A stretch of 64,000 nucleotides of DNA from Flavobacteriaceae bacterium (GCA_004762155.1 SIHP01000009.1:62001-126000); one strand, 5' to 3'. Positions 45,970 to 55,396 are shown, numbered from the stretch's first letter. The notes: generated from the sequence alone by a model not told the origin. Program-made: numbers and translations.

Positions 45970-47460
45970 ATGAAGAAAAAAATAATACTTAGTGCTGCAT
46001 TCATTGCAATTAGTTTTACAACTTTTGCTCAGGTTGCTGTAGGAACAACGTCTCCAGTTGCCTCTGCAGCTTTAGATGTAACAAGTACCACACAAGGTTT
46101 TTTACCACCACGTATGACCCAAGTACAAATGAATGCCATTGCAGCACCAGCAGAAGGTTTAATGGTATATTGTTTAGACTGTATACCAAAAGGGATATAT
46201 GTAAACACTGGTGATGGTAGTAGCGGTAGTAATGGTAGTAGTGAGTTTGTAAATATGATCACTGGAGAAAGTAGTGGTACAGATACAACTACAGCAGTGG
46301 TAGAGCTAATAAGTACAACTGGGCGTATATGGATGGACCGTAATTTAGGAGCAACACAAGCAGCAACAGCTTATGATGATACAGCCGCTTATGGAGATCT
46401 ATACCAATGGGGTAGAGCAAAAGATGGGCACCAGAGTAGAACCTCTAATATAACAAATGCAACAGCTACAACTGGAGATCCTGGGCATGGTAATTTTATT
46501 TTAACAGCTACAAGTGAAGATTTTAAGTGGACACACTTTACAGACGACGATGCGTTATGGCAAGATGGTTTAAACGATCCTTGCCCTACAGGCTATAGAG
46601 TACCAACAGCAACAGAATTTCAGGCTGAACTTGATAATTTTACTAGCAACGATGCTGACGGTGCTTTTGAAGCTTTAAAATTACCGCGTACGGGCTACCG
46701 TTCCTACGCTAACGGAGATATTTACTTGTTGTTGGGAGGTGGATACTATTATTCAAGTACAGTAAATGGTAGAGACATCCGTTCCGTAGGTATTGATGGC
46801 GTTGCTGCTTACATAAACAATAACAGTCGTGGGAATGCCTTAGCAATACGTTGCATTAAGAAGGTTATAAATGAAAGTACTACTGATGTAATAGAGGTAA
46901 TAAGTACAACTGGAAATGTATGGATGGATCGTAATTTAGGGGCAACACAAGTAGCAACAAGCAGAACAGATACAGCCGCTTATGGAGATCTATACCAATG
47001 GGGTAGAGCAAAAGATGGACACGAGAGTAGAGTATCTAGTACAACAACTACAACAGTTACAAGTGCAAATGCAGGGCATGGAAATTTTATTATAGCAGAT
47101 ACTACAACAGATACTAACTGGACAGACTTTGCAGGCGAAGATGTGTTATGGCAAGATGGTTTAAACGATCCTTGCCCTACAGGCTATAGAATACCAACAA
47201 TATCAGAATTTCAAGAAGAACAGAATGAATTTACCAGTAACGATTATACTGGTGCTTTTTCTTCAGTTTTAAAATTAACATCAGCGGGCTACCGTAAATA
47301 TGCGGATGGTGAAATTATTAATACTTCCAGCTACTATTGGTCAAGTACAGTAAATAGTTCTGATAGCAATTCCTTTGCCTTTATTGCCATTGGTCATACT
47401 GCTAACATTGATGGATTCAGTCGTGCAGCTGGTTTACCTGTACGTTGTATTAAGGAGTAA
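45970..47460 (+). CDS. FISUMP array protein 5
   Basis: 496 residues. Head VGTTSPVASAALDVTSTTQG, with a serine/glycine linker (TGDGSSGSNGSSEF). Domain 1 has ITNATATTGDPGHGNFILTA, then RTGYRSYANGDIYLLLGGGY and IDGVAAYINNNSRGNALAIR. The inter-domain linker differs from the others (CIKKVINESTTDVIEV). Domain 2 begins TGNVWMDRNLGATQVAT rather than TGRIWMD, ending SAGYRKYADGEIINTSSYYW and GFSRAAGLPVRCIKE. The start is ATGAAGAAA, with no second ATG. It has type-two leader sequence. Confidence 0.9.
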   Translation: MKKKIILSAAFIAISFTTFAQVAVGTTSPVASAALDVTSTTQGFLPPRMTQVQMNAIAAPAEGLMVYCLDCIPKGIYVNTGDGSSGSNGSSEFVNMITGESSGTDTTTAVVELISTTGRIWMDRNLGATQAATAYDDTAAYGDLYQWGRAKDGHQSRTSNITNATATTGDPGHGNFILTATSEDFKWTHFTDDDALWQDGLNDPCPTGYRVPTATEFQAELDNFTSNDADGAFEALKLPRTGYRSYANGDIYLLLGGGYYYSSTVNGRDIRSVGIDGVAAYINNNSRGNALAIRCIKKVINESTTDVIEVISTTGNVWMDRNLGATQVATSRTDTAAYGDLYQWGRAKDGHESRVSSTTTTTVTSANAGHGNFIIADTTTDTNWTDFAGEDVLWQDGLNDPCPTGYRIPTISEFQEEQNEFTSNDYTGAFSSVLKLTSAGYRKYADGEIINTSSYYWSSTVNSSDSNSFAFIAIGHTANIDGFSRAAGLPVRCIKE

Positions 47461-47464
47461 TAAT

Positions 47465-47485
47465 TATACTTTATGATAAAGTATA
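47465..47485. repeat. Palindrome after array gene 5
   Basis: TATACTTTAT-G-ATAAAGTATA, a perfect 10-bp inverted repeat starting four bases after the stop codon. The longest of the four palindromes in the array. Confidence 0.6.
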
Positions 47486-47629
47486 TAACTTAAGTTATGC
47501 GATTTATACAACACATAGAACAGTATAAAATAACAGTGAAACACATAAAAAATAGAATACAAGAAATAGATAATATTGGTTTTCTAATATTTTATTTAAA
47601 TAAATACTTACACAATTTAAAAGAATAGA

Positions 47630-49102
47630 ATGATGAAAAAAATAATACTAAGTGCTGCATTCATTGCAGTTAGTGTTACAACATTTGCTCAGGTTGCTGT
47701 AGGAACAACATCTCCACATGCCTCTGCAGCTTTAGATGTAACAAGTACCACACAAGGTCTTTTACCACCTCGCATGACCCAAGTACAAATGAATGCCATT
47801 GCAGCACCAGCAGAAGGTTTAATGGTGTATTGTTCAGACTGTATACCAAAAGGTATATATGTAAACAATGGTAGTGAGTTTATAAATTTTATCACTGGAG
47901 AAAGTAGCGGTACAGATACAACTACAGCAGTAGTAGAGCTAACAAGCCCAACTACTGGTCGTATATGGATGAACCGTAATTTAGGAGCAAAACAAGCAGC
48001 AACAAGTCTTACAGATGCAGATGCCTATGGAGATCTATACCAATGGGGTAGAGCAAAAGATGGGCACCAGAGCAGAACTTCTAGTACAACACCTACAACA
48101 GCTACAAGTGAAAATGCCGGGCATGGTGATTTTATTAAACCAGGTACTACAACAGGTGATAACTGGACAGACTTTGCAGCCGAAGATGCTTTATGGCAAG
48201 ATGGTTTAAACGATCCTTGTCCTACAGGGTATAGAATACCAACAGGAACAGAATTAGAGACAGAAATTAATGGGTTTATTAGCAATGCTACTGGTGCTTT
48301 TGATGCTTTAAAATTACCGCTTGCGGGAGACCGTTACTCTGGAGATTTTAGAAATGTTGGCGTTAGGGGCTTCCTTTGGTCAAGTACTGCGGTAGGTCCT
48401 AATTACCTACGCATCAATAATGTTAATAGTATTGATAGTGTAGGTGTTGCTTATGTTAGAGACAACAGTGCCCATCGTCAACTTGCCTTACCCATACGTT
48501 GCATAAAGAAGTTTGTAAATCAAAGTGTTACAGATACAACTACAGAAGTAGTACCCTTAACAAGTCCAACTGGGCGTATATGGATGGATCGTAATTTAGG
48601 AGCAACACAAGTAGCAGATAGTCTTACAGATGCAGCCGCCTATGGAGATCTATACCAATGGGGTAGAGCAAAAGATGGGCACCAGAACAGAACTTCTAAT
48701 ACAACAACTACAATAGCTACAAGTGCACGTGCTGGACATGGTAATTTTATTATAGCAGATAGTAACTGGACAGACTTTGCTGCCGATGATGCTTTATGGT
48801 CAACAGGTTTAAATGACCCTTGTCCTACAGGGTATAGAATACCAACAGGACCAGAATTAGAGGCAGAACGTAATGGATTTACTAGCAACAATGCTACTGG
48901 TGCTTTTAATGCTTTAAAATTACCGCTTTCGGGCTTCCGTTACTCCGGTAATTTTATGCATACTGGCGCAAACGGTTACCTTTGGTCAAGTACTGCGGTA
49001 GGTCCTAATTACTTAGCCTTCTATAAGACTTTTACGATCTTTGGAGATCTCACCTGGGGTCGTGAATTTGGCTTCGCGATACGTTGCATTAAGGAGGAGT
49101 AA
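47630..49102 (+). CDS. FISUMP array protein 6
   Basis: 490 residues. It has the shortest head-to-domain linker (VNNGSEFINFITGE), with no Ser/Gly or Asp insertion. Domain 1 begins TGRIWMNRNLGAKQAAT, where the usual D and T are replaced by N and K. Both domains end with similar inner loops built on GFLWSSTAVGPNYLR or GYLWSSTAVGPNYLA. The second domain ends REFGFAIRCIKEE. The AVGPNYL loop is shared with the gene at 50803, another mosaic sign. Confidence 0.9.
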   Translation: MMKKIILSAAFIAVSVTTFAQVAVGTTSPHASAALDVTSTTQGLLPPRMTQVQMNAIAAPAEGLMVYCSDCIPKGIYVNNGSEFINFITGESSGTDTTTAVVELTSPTTGRIWMNRNLGAKQAATSLTDADAYGDLYQWGRAKDGHQSRTSSTTPTTATSENAGHGDFIKPGTTTGDNWTDFAAEDALWQDGLNDPCPTGYRIPTGTELETEINGFISNATGAFDALKLPLAGDRYSGDFRNVGVRGFLWSSTAVGPNYLRINNVNSIDSVGVAYVRDNSAHRQLALPIRCIKKFVNQSVTDTTTEVVPLTSPTGRIWMDRNLGATQVADSLTDAAAYGDLYQWGRAKDGHQNRTSNTTTTIATSARAGHGNFIIADSNWTDFAADDALWSTGLNDPCPTGYRIPTGPELEAERNGFTSNNATGAFNALKLPLSGFRYSGNFMHTGANGYLWSSTAVGPNYLAFYKTFTIFGDLTWGREFGFAIRCIKEE

Positions 49103-49207
49103 TTAACGGGTTGTTGAACACATAAAAAATAGAATACAAAAAGTAGAAGATATTGGTTTATCTAAATTGTATTTAAATAAATAGTTAAACATTTTTAAAA
49201 CAATAGA

Positions 49208-50713
49208 ATGATGAAAAAAATAATACTTAGTGCTGCATTCATTGCAGTTAGTTTTATAACTTTTGCTCAGGTTGGTATAGGAACAACGTCTCCAAATACC
49301 AATGCAGTTTTAGATTTAACAAGTACCACACAAGGTTTTTTACCACCACGTATGACCCAAGTACAAATGAATGCCATAGCAGCACCTCCAGAAGGTTTAA
49401 TGGTGTATTGTTCAGACTGTATACCAAAAGGCATATATGTAAACACTGGTGATGGTAGTACTGATGATGATGATAACGGTAGTACTGAGTTTGTAAATAT
49501 GATCACTGGAGAAAGTAGCGGTACAGAAACAACTACAGCAATAGTAGACCTAATAAGTACAACTGGGCGTATATGGATGGACCGTAATTTGGGCGCAACA
49601 CAAGCAGCAACAGCTTATAATGATGCAGCCGCTGCTGGAGATTTATACCAATGGGGTAGAGCAAAAGATGGGCACCAGAGTAGAACTTCTAGAACAACAG
49701 GTGAACAAGCTACATCTGGAAATCCTGAACATGGTGCTTTTATTATGTTAAGTCCCTGGACAAACTTTGCAGGCAGAGATGGTTTATGGCAAGACGGTTT
49801 AAATGATCCTTGTCCTTCAGGCTATAGAATACCAACAGAAACAGAATTTCAGGCTGAAGCTGATAATTTTACTACCGAAAATCGTGTTGGTGCTTTTGAA
49901 GCTTTAAAACTACCGATTACGGGTTTCCATGAACATGATGACGGTCTTATTAAATTAGCGACCTATGGTGGCTACTATTATACAAGTACATTATCTGGTG
50001 GTGGCAATGGCCGTACCCTAGACTTCGGACCAAATTTTTTTGAGTTTAGAGGTAACTCTATTGGGAACGGCATGGCAATACGTTGCATTAAGGAGTTTGT
50101 AAATGAAAGTATTACCGATACAGATACAGAAGTAGTACCACTAGAAAGTGTAGCAACTGGGCGCATATGGATGGACCGTAATTTAGGGGCAACACGAGCA
50201 GCAACAAGTCGTGTAGATGGACTAGCTTTTGGGCATCTATACCAATGGGGTAGAGCAAAAGATGGGCACGAGGAAAGAGATTCTGATACAACAACTACAA
50301 CAGCTACAAGTGCAAATGCCGGAGATGCTAATTTTATAATAGCAGATGCTACAACAGGTAATAACTGGACAGACTTTGCAGCCGAAGATGCTTTATGGCC
50401 AACAGGTTTAAACGATCCCTGTCCTACAGGCTATAGAATACCAACAGGACCAGAGTTAGAGGCAGAACGTATTGGATTTACTAGCAACGATGTTGATGGT
50501 GCTTATTCAGCTTTACAACTACCGCTTTCGGGCTTCCGTCAAAAAGATGGTGTGCTTACCAATATTGGCACTGCTGGCTACCTTTGGTCAAGTAGTGCGA
50601 GTGCGACAGGTCCTAAATACCTACGTTTCGATTACGGTAATGCTGGCGTTCAGGAGATTAATGGCAACAGTCGTGCAACGGGCTTACCGATACGTTGCAT
50701 TAAGAAGGAGTAA
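49208..50713 (+). CDS. FISUMP array protein 7
   Basis: 501 residues. Head VGIGTTSPNTNAVLDLTSTT and acidic linker (TGDGSTDDDDNGSTEF, one Asp fewer than at 42556). Domain 1 (TTGEQATSGNPEHGAFIM, HEHDDGLIKLATYGGYYYTS, GNGMAIRCIKEF) is a near twin of domain 1 at 42556. Domain 2 begins ATGRIWMDRNLGATRAATSR and has the variant AFGHLYQWG; its FRQKDGVLTNIGTAGYLW loop matches the gene at 44254. It illustrates independent ancestry of the two domains. Confidence 0.9.
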   Translation: MMKKIILSAAFIAVSFITFAQVGIGTTSPNTNAVLDLTSTTQGFLPPRMTQVQMNAIAAPPEGLMVYCSDCIPKGIYVNTGDGSTDDDDNGSTEFVNMITGESSGTETTTAIVDLISTTGRIWMDRNLGATQAATAYNDAAAAGDLYQWGRAKDGHQSRTSRTTGEQATSGNPEHGAFIMLSPWTNFAGRDGLWQDGLNDPCPSGYRIPTETEFQAEADNFTTENRVGAFEALKLPITGFHEHDDGLIKLATYGGYYYTSTLSGGGNGRTLDFGPNFFEFRGNSIGNGMAIRCIKEFVNESITDTDTEVVPLESVATGRIWMDRNLGATRAATSRVDGLAFGHLYQWGRAKDGHEERDSDTTTTTATSANAGDANFIIADATTGNNWTDFAAEDALWPTGLNDPCPTGYRIPTGPELEAERIGFTSNDVDGAYSALQLPLSGFRQKDGVLTNIGTAGYLWSSSASATGPKYLRFDYGNAGVQEINGNSRATGLPIRCIKKE

Positions 50714-50802
50714 TTCTTTGAGATACAATATAAACGCTATGTGGTTTATAAAACAATATAAAATAACAGATAAACACTTTCATAATTTAAAAGAATAGAA
50801 GT

Positions 50803-52287
50803 ATGAAAAAAATAATACTTAGTGCTGCATTCATTGCAGTTAGTGTTACAACGTTTGCTCAGGTTGGTATAGGAACAACGTCTCCAAATACCAATGCAGC
50901 TTTAGATATAACAAGTACCACACAAGGTTTTTTACCACCACGTATGACCCGAGCACAAATGAATGCCATTGCAGCACCACCAGAAGGTTTAATGGTGTAT
51001 TGTTTAGACTGTTCACCAAAAGGGATATATGTAAACAATGGTAGTAGTGGTAGTAGTGAGTTTATAAATATGATCACTGGAGAAAGTACAAATACAGATA
51101 CAACTACAGCAGTAGTAGAGCTAATAAGTGCAACTGGGCGTGTATGGATGGACCGTAATTTAGGGGCAACACAAGCAGCAACAAGTCTTACAGATGCAAC
51201 CGCTTATGGAGATCTATACCAATGGGGTAGAGTAAAAGATGGGCACCAGAGTAGAACCTCTAGTGGAACAAGTGAAACAGTTACAACTGGAGATCCTGGA
51301 CATGGTGATTTTATTCTAGGCGGTAGCTGGACAACCACACCTCCAAATGCTTTATGGCCAACAGGTTTAAACGATCCCTGTCCTACAGGCTATAGAATAC
51401 CAACAGAAACAGAATTTCAGACTGAAATTGATAACTTTACTACCAAAAATAGTGATGGTGCTTTTGAAGCTTTAAAATTTACAGCAGGGGGCTTCCGTTA
51501 CGACTCCAATGAGATTACATTACCAGGTCAAGGTGGCTACTATTGGTCAAGTACAGCACGTGATTCTAATGCCGCCTCTAGTTTTGGTACTGATCCCGCT
51601 GCTGCTTACATTAACGCTCCAAGTCGTGGACTTGGCATGTCGATACGTTGCATTAAAGAGTTTGTAAATGAAAGTGTTACTGATACAGATACAGAAAGAA
51701 ATGATATAACAAGTGCAGCAACTGGGCGCATATGGATGGATCGTAATTTAGGGGCAACACAAGCAGCAGGTAGTCTTACAGATGCAGCCGCCTATGGAGA
51801 TCTATACCAATGGGGTAGAGCAAAAGATGGGCACCAGATTAGAACCTCTAGTACAACAACTACAACAGCTACAAGTGCAAATGCCGGGCATGGTAATTTT
51901 ATTATAGCAGATACTCCAACAGATAAAAACTGGACAGACTTTGCAGCCGAAGATGCTTTATGGCCAACAGGTGTAAACGATCCTTGTCCTACAGGCTATA
52001 GAATACCAACAGGACCAGAATTAGAGGCAGAACGTATTGAATTTACTAGCAACGATGCTACTGGTGCTTATTCAGCTTTACAACTACCGCTTTCGGGCTA
52101 CCGTGGGACTGATGGTGTGCTTAGTAATGTTGGCACTAAGGGCTACCTTTGGTCAAGTACCGCGGTAGGTCCTAATTACCTAGGCTTCAATAACGATAAT
52201 ACTGTTAGTGATAATAGAGCTTACGTTAGAGACAACAGCTCCGTTCGTGCAACCGCCTTACCAATACGTTGCATTAAGGAGGAGTAA
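50803..52287 (+). CDS. FISUMP array protein 8
   Basis: 494 residues. Head VGIGTTSPNTNAALDITS with YCLDCSPKGIYVNNGSSGSS. Domain 1 has a distinctive loop, GGFRYDSNEITLPGQGGYYW, followed by AYINAPSRGLGMSIRC. Domain 2 begins AATGRIWMDRNLGATQAAGS and contains YRGTDGVLSNVGTKGYLW, then STAVGPNYLGFNNDN, resembling the gene at 47630. Upstream leader is type one, with AACGCTATGTGG and TATAAAATAACAG. Confidence 0.9.
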   Translation: MKKIILSAAFIAVSVTTFAQVGIGTTSPNTNAALDITSTTQGFLPPRMTRAQMNAIAAPPEGLMVYCLDCSPKGIYVNNGSSGSSEFINMITGESTNTDTTTAVVELISATGRVWMDRNLGATQAATSLTDATAYGDLYQWGRVKDGHQSRTSSGTSETVTTGDPGHGDFILGGSWTTTPPNALWPTGLNDPCPTGYRIPTETEFQTEIDNFTTKNSDGAFEALKFTAGGFRYDSNEITLPGQGGYYWSSTARDSNAASSFGTDPAAAYINAPSRGLGMSIRCIKEFVNESVTDTDTERNDITSAATGRIWMDRNLGATQAAGSLTDAAAYGDLYQWGRAKDGHQIRTSSTTTTTATSANAGHGNFIIADTPTDKNWTDFAAEDALWPTGVNDPCPTGYRIPTGPELEAERIEFTSNDATGAYSALQLPLSGYRGTDGVLSNVGTKGYLWSSTAVGPNYLGFNNDNTVSDNRAYVRDNSSVRATALPIRCIKEE

Positions 52288-52394
52288 TTAACGGTTGTTA
52301 AACACATAAAAAATAGAATACAAGAAGTAGAAGATATTGGTTTACCTATATCGTATTTAAATAAATAGTTAAACAATTTTAAAAGAATATAATA

Positions 52395-53912
52395 ATGAAA
52401 AAAATACTACTTAGTACTGCATTCATTGCAGTTAGTTTTACAACGTTTTCTCAGGTTGCTGTAGGAACAACGTCTCCAGATGCCTCTGCAGCTTTAGATG
52501 TAACAAGTACCATACAAGGTTTTTTACCACCACGTATGACCCAAGCACAAATGAATGCCATTGCAGCACCAGCAGAAGGGTTAATAGTGTATTGTTCAGA
52601 CTGTATACCAAAAGGCATATATGTAAATACTGGTGATGGTAGTACTGGCGATAGCGGTAGTAGTGGATTTGTAAATATTACAAATGGAGAAGGTAGTGGT
52701 ACAGATACAACAACAGAAATAGTAGACCTAATAAGCTCAACAACTGGTCGTATATGGATGGATCGTAATTTAGGGGCAACACAAGCAGCAACAAGTATTG
52801 CAGATGTAGCCGCTGCTGGAGATTTATACCAATGGGGTAGATCAAAAGATGGGCACCAGAGTAAAAGCTCTGGTATAACAACTACAAGAGCTACAAGTGC
52901 AACTCCTGGACATGGTAAATTTGTTGCAGTACCCAATGACTGGACTGATGCAGACAAAACTGGTTTATGGCAAGATGGTTTAAATGATCCTTGCCCTACA
53001 GGCTATAGAGTACCAACAATAGAAGAAATTTCGGCTGAAACAGTTGATGCATTTCCTAGTAGTGCAGATGGTGTAAACAGTGTTTTTGCTGCTTTAAAAT
53101 TACCGTATACAGGCTTTCGTTACATTGATGGATCGTTTCAGTTTTCAAATACTTTTTATGACAGCCCTCCTTATGTTGCAGGTATCTATTGGACAAGTAC
53201 TATAGGTGAGAATTATAATATACAACAAGGTTCACTCCAGTATACGAGTAGTAATGTCCATCGTTCAGATGCCTTTGCAATACGTTGCATTAAGAAGCGT
53301 GTAAATGAAAGTGCTACCGATACAGAAACAGAAAGACATGATATAATAAGTCCAACTGGACGTACATGGATGGACCGTAATTTAGGGGCAATACGAGCAG
53401 CAACAAGTCTTACAGATGCAGACGCCTATGGAGATCTATACCAATGGGGTAGAGGAAAAGATGGGCACCAAAGTAGAACCTCTAGTACAACAACTACAAT
53501 AGCTGGAAGTGCACATGCCGGACATGAAAATTTTATTGTGGGAAATGCTACAACAGATTATAAATGGACAGACTTTGCAGCCGAAGATGCTTTATGGCCA
53601 ACAGGTTTAAACGATCCTTGTCCTTCAGGGTATAGAATACCAACAGGAGCAGAGTTAGAGGCAGAACTTAATGCACTAGATAGTAAGGATGCTAATGATG
53701 TTTTTGCCGCTTTAAAACTACCGTTTACAGGCTACCGTAATGTCAATGGAGAGCTTGCTAGTGTTGGGATTGGTGGCTACTATTGGGGAAGTGTTCTTGG
53801 TACAACAGGTCCTAAACACCTAGGCTATAAGATTGATACTGAAGCTTACGTTTCGCACCTCTCCAATCAACGTGCAAAAGGCTTACCCATACGTTGCATT
53901 AAGAAGGAGTAA
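52395..53912 (+). CDS. FISUMP array protein 9 (last intact copy)
   Basis: 505 residues. Head VGTTSPDASAALDVTSTIQG; linker TGDGSTGDSGSSGF and an altered NITNGEGSG in place of NMITGE. Domain 1 is the subtype shared with the gene at 44254 (SIADVAAAGDLYQWGRSKDG, DKTGLWQDGLNDPC, FRYIDGSFQFSNTF). Domain 2 is the most divergent in the array: TGRTWMDRNLGAIRAAT, GGYYWGSVLGTTGPKHLGY, then SNQRAKGLPIRCIKKE. End-of-array copies usually escape homogenisation, which fits. Confidence 0.9.
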   Translation: MKKILLSTAFIAVSFTTFSQVAVGTTSPDASAALDVTSTIQGFLPPRMTQAQMNAIAAPAEGLIVYCSDCIPKGIYVNTGDGSTGDSGSSGFVNITNGEGSGTDTTTEIVDLISSTTGRIWMDRNLGATQAATSIADVAAAGDLYQWGRSKDGHQSKSSGITTTRATSATPGHGKFVAVPNDWTDADKTGLWQDGLNDPCPTGYRVPTIEEISAETVDAFPSSADGVNSVFAALKLPYTGFRYIDGSFQFSNTFYDSPPYVAGIYWTSTIGENYNIQQGSLQYTSSNVHRSDAFAIRCIKKRVNESATDTETERHDIISPTGRTWMDRNLGAIRAATSLTDADAYGDLYQWGRGKDGHQSRTSSTTTTIAGSAHAGHENFIVGNATTDYKWTDFAAEDALWPTGLNDPCPSGYRIPTGAELEAELNALDSKDANDVFAALKLPFTGYRNVNGELASVGIGGYYWGSVLGTTGPKHLGYKIDTEAYVSHLSNQRAKGLPIRCIKKE

Positions 53913-53931
53913 TTACTTTATTATAAAGTAA
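53913..53931. repeat. Palindrome after last array gene
   Basis: TTACTTTAT-T-ATAAAGTAA, a perfect 9-bp inverted repeat right after the stop codon, then the type-one leader that precedes the thioredoxin-like gene. Confidence 0.6.
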
Positions 53932-54017
53932 TAAACTAAACGTTATGTGGGGTTTATAAAACAGATAAAACAGTATAAAATAACAGGTAAACACTTTCAC
54001 AATTTTAAAAGAATAGA

Positions 54018-55364
54018 ATGATGAAAAATTTAGTATTAATAACACTATTACTAACAAACATACTACTAGCCCAAACCCAAAGCCTAAATGGTACGCTAAA
54101 ACAACATAAAGGGCAAAAAATTACCTTAACTGGCTTTAATTATTTCAAAACATTAAATTTAGCAACAGCAGTTGCAGATAGTCTTGGTAATTTTAGTTTA
54201 AACTATCCAAAAAATTACAAAGGTATGGGTATCTTAAAAACCCAAGACAATAGTAGTTTAGTACTAGTACTTACAGGATCTAAAATACAAATTACAGGCA
54301 CACATTTAAAAGAGGTAGATACTTTACAGATAGATAATTTAGAAAACAACCAATTTATAAATTATGCAAAGGCATATGCTCAAGGTAAACAGGCTTACAA
54401 AGCATGGCGTTATCTACAGCCAAAATATACGAACCAACACACTTTACAAGCACAAAAAAAAGTGTTAGAAACCATAAACAATGAGGTACAACGTTTAGAG
54501 CAAGCAAGTGCCAATGCTATAAAATTAATACCAGAAAATAATAGTTATTTACATTGGTTTTTACCAATACAAACTTTGGTAAACAATATGCCAGAAAACA
54601 TACATAGTTATACAGAGCGTTTGCCTAAAAACATACAGCAGTTTAGAAGCGTAGATTTTAACCACCCAAACTTTAAAACTAGTGGTTTATTTAAAGAACT
54701 TATAGAAGGACATTATTTTTTACTAGAAAATATGGGGCAAAATTTAGATAGTGTATATGCCCAAATGAATACGAGTACAGATTATTTAATTAAAAACTTA
54801 AAAGAGAATGATAGTTTGTTAAATGCTGTTTCAGAAACAATGTTTAACTATTTTGAAAAACGAAGTTTATATCCTGCAGCAGCACATTTATCTACTCAAA
54901 TACTAAGCGAAAACCAATGTGCCTTAAATACCAGTTTAGCCAATACGATGCAAAAATATAAAGATTTAAAAGTGGGTAATATTGCGCCAAATATACAACT
55001 AGATGCAACAACCACATTAAGTAGTATAAAAAAACCTGTATTACTTGTGTTTGGTGCAAGTTGGTGCAACTATTGTAGTGAAGAAGCTTTAGAGTTACTA
55101 AAATACTACGATACATGGAAAGCTAAAAAGAATATAGAAGTTGTATATATAAGTTTAGATACAGACCAACAAGCGTTTAAAACGGCTTATCAAAATGCAC
55201 CTTGGCAAACTTATTGCGATTATAAAGGTTGGGAAAACCAAGCGGTAAAAGACTATTATATAAATGCCACACCAACCTATTTTTTATTAGATAAAGATAT
55301 GAAAATATTGGTGCACCCTAGATCTTTAGAGCAAGTAAATACTTGGGTAAACCATAAATTATAA
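54018..55364 (+). CDS. TlpA/AhpC-TSA thioredoxin-fold protein with DUF4369-like N-terminus
   Basis: 448 residues: signal peptide about 1-18 (TLLLTNILLAQ), a DUF4369-like beta domain (about 20-110; LNGTLKQHKGQKITLTGFNY), a long helical middle, and a C-terminal thioredoxin domain (about 320-448) with LVFGASWCNYCSEEALELLK, i.e. a WCxxC redox site, and the cis-Pro loop INATPTYFLLD. Such proteins reduce or exchange disulfides in the periplasm. It shares the intergenic leader of the FISUMP genes and follows them directly, so it may help fold their paired cysteines; that link is inferred from position only. Confidence 0.85.
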   Translation: MMKNLVLITLLLTNILLAQTQSLNGTLKQHKGQKITLTGFNYFKTLNLATAVADSLGNFSLNYPKNYKGMGILKTQDNSSLVLVLTGSKIQITGTHLKEVDTLQIDNLENNQFINYAKAYAQGKQAYKAWRYLQPKYTNQHTLQAQKKVLETINNEVQRLEQASANAIKLIPENNSYLHWFLPIQTLVNNMPENIHSYTERLPKNIQQFRSVDFNHPNFKTSGLFKELIEGHYFLLENMGQNLDSVYAQMNTSTDYLIKNLKENDSLLNAVSETMFNYFEKRSLYPAAAHLSTQILSENQCALNTSLANTMQKYKDLKVGNIAPNIQLDATTTLSSIKKPVLLVFGASWCNYCSEEALELLKYYDTWKAKKNIEVVYISLDTDQQAFKTAYQNAPWQTYCDYKGWENQAVKDYYINATPTYFLLDKDMKILVHPRSLEQVNTWVNHKL

Positions 55365-55396
55365 AAAGAAAAACACTGTTTTTACCCCATTATATA

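Larger units (their letters stand above)
38689..53912 (+). repeat. Tandem array of FISUMP-domain genes (one broken, nine intact)
   Basis: Ten genes in the same direction, repeated about every 1.5 kb (except the short first copy). Each intact one encodes signal peptide, PPRMT/YCxDC head and two FISUMP domains with an RCIK-type end. Intergenic leaders are also repeated in two types: one with AACGTTATGTGG and TATAAAATAACAG (before 40976, 42556, 50803, 54018 and, in shortened form, 44254), and one with ATAAAAAATAGAATACAAGAA, AGATATTGGTTT and ATTTAAATAAATA (before 45970, 47630, 49208, 52395). Several downstream ends hold a palindrome ACTTTAT-n-ATAAAGT. The region is a hotspot for recombination. 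Confidence 0.88.

Noticed and set aside
38689..53912. CRISPR array as explanation for the repeats
   Set aside because: The repeat unit is about 1.5 kb of coding DNA; there are no short direct repeats with equal spacers and no cas genes.
38689..53912. Classical diversity-generating retroelement
   Set aside because: The fold is reminiscent of DGR targets, but no reverse transcriptase, template repeat or avd gene lies in the window, and differences among copies are not confined to adenine positions by eye.
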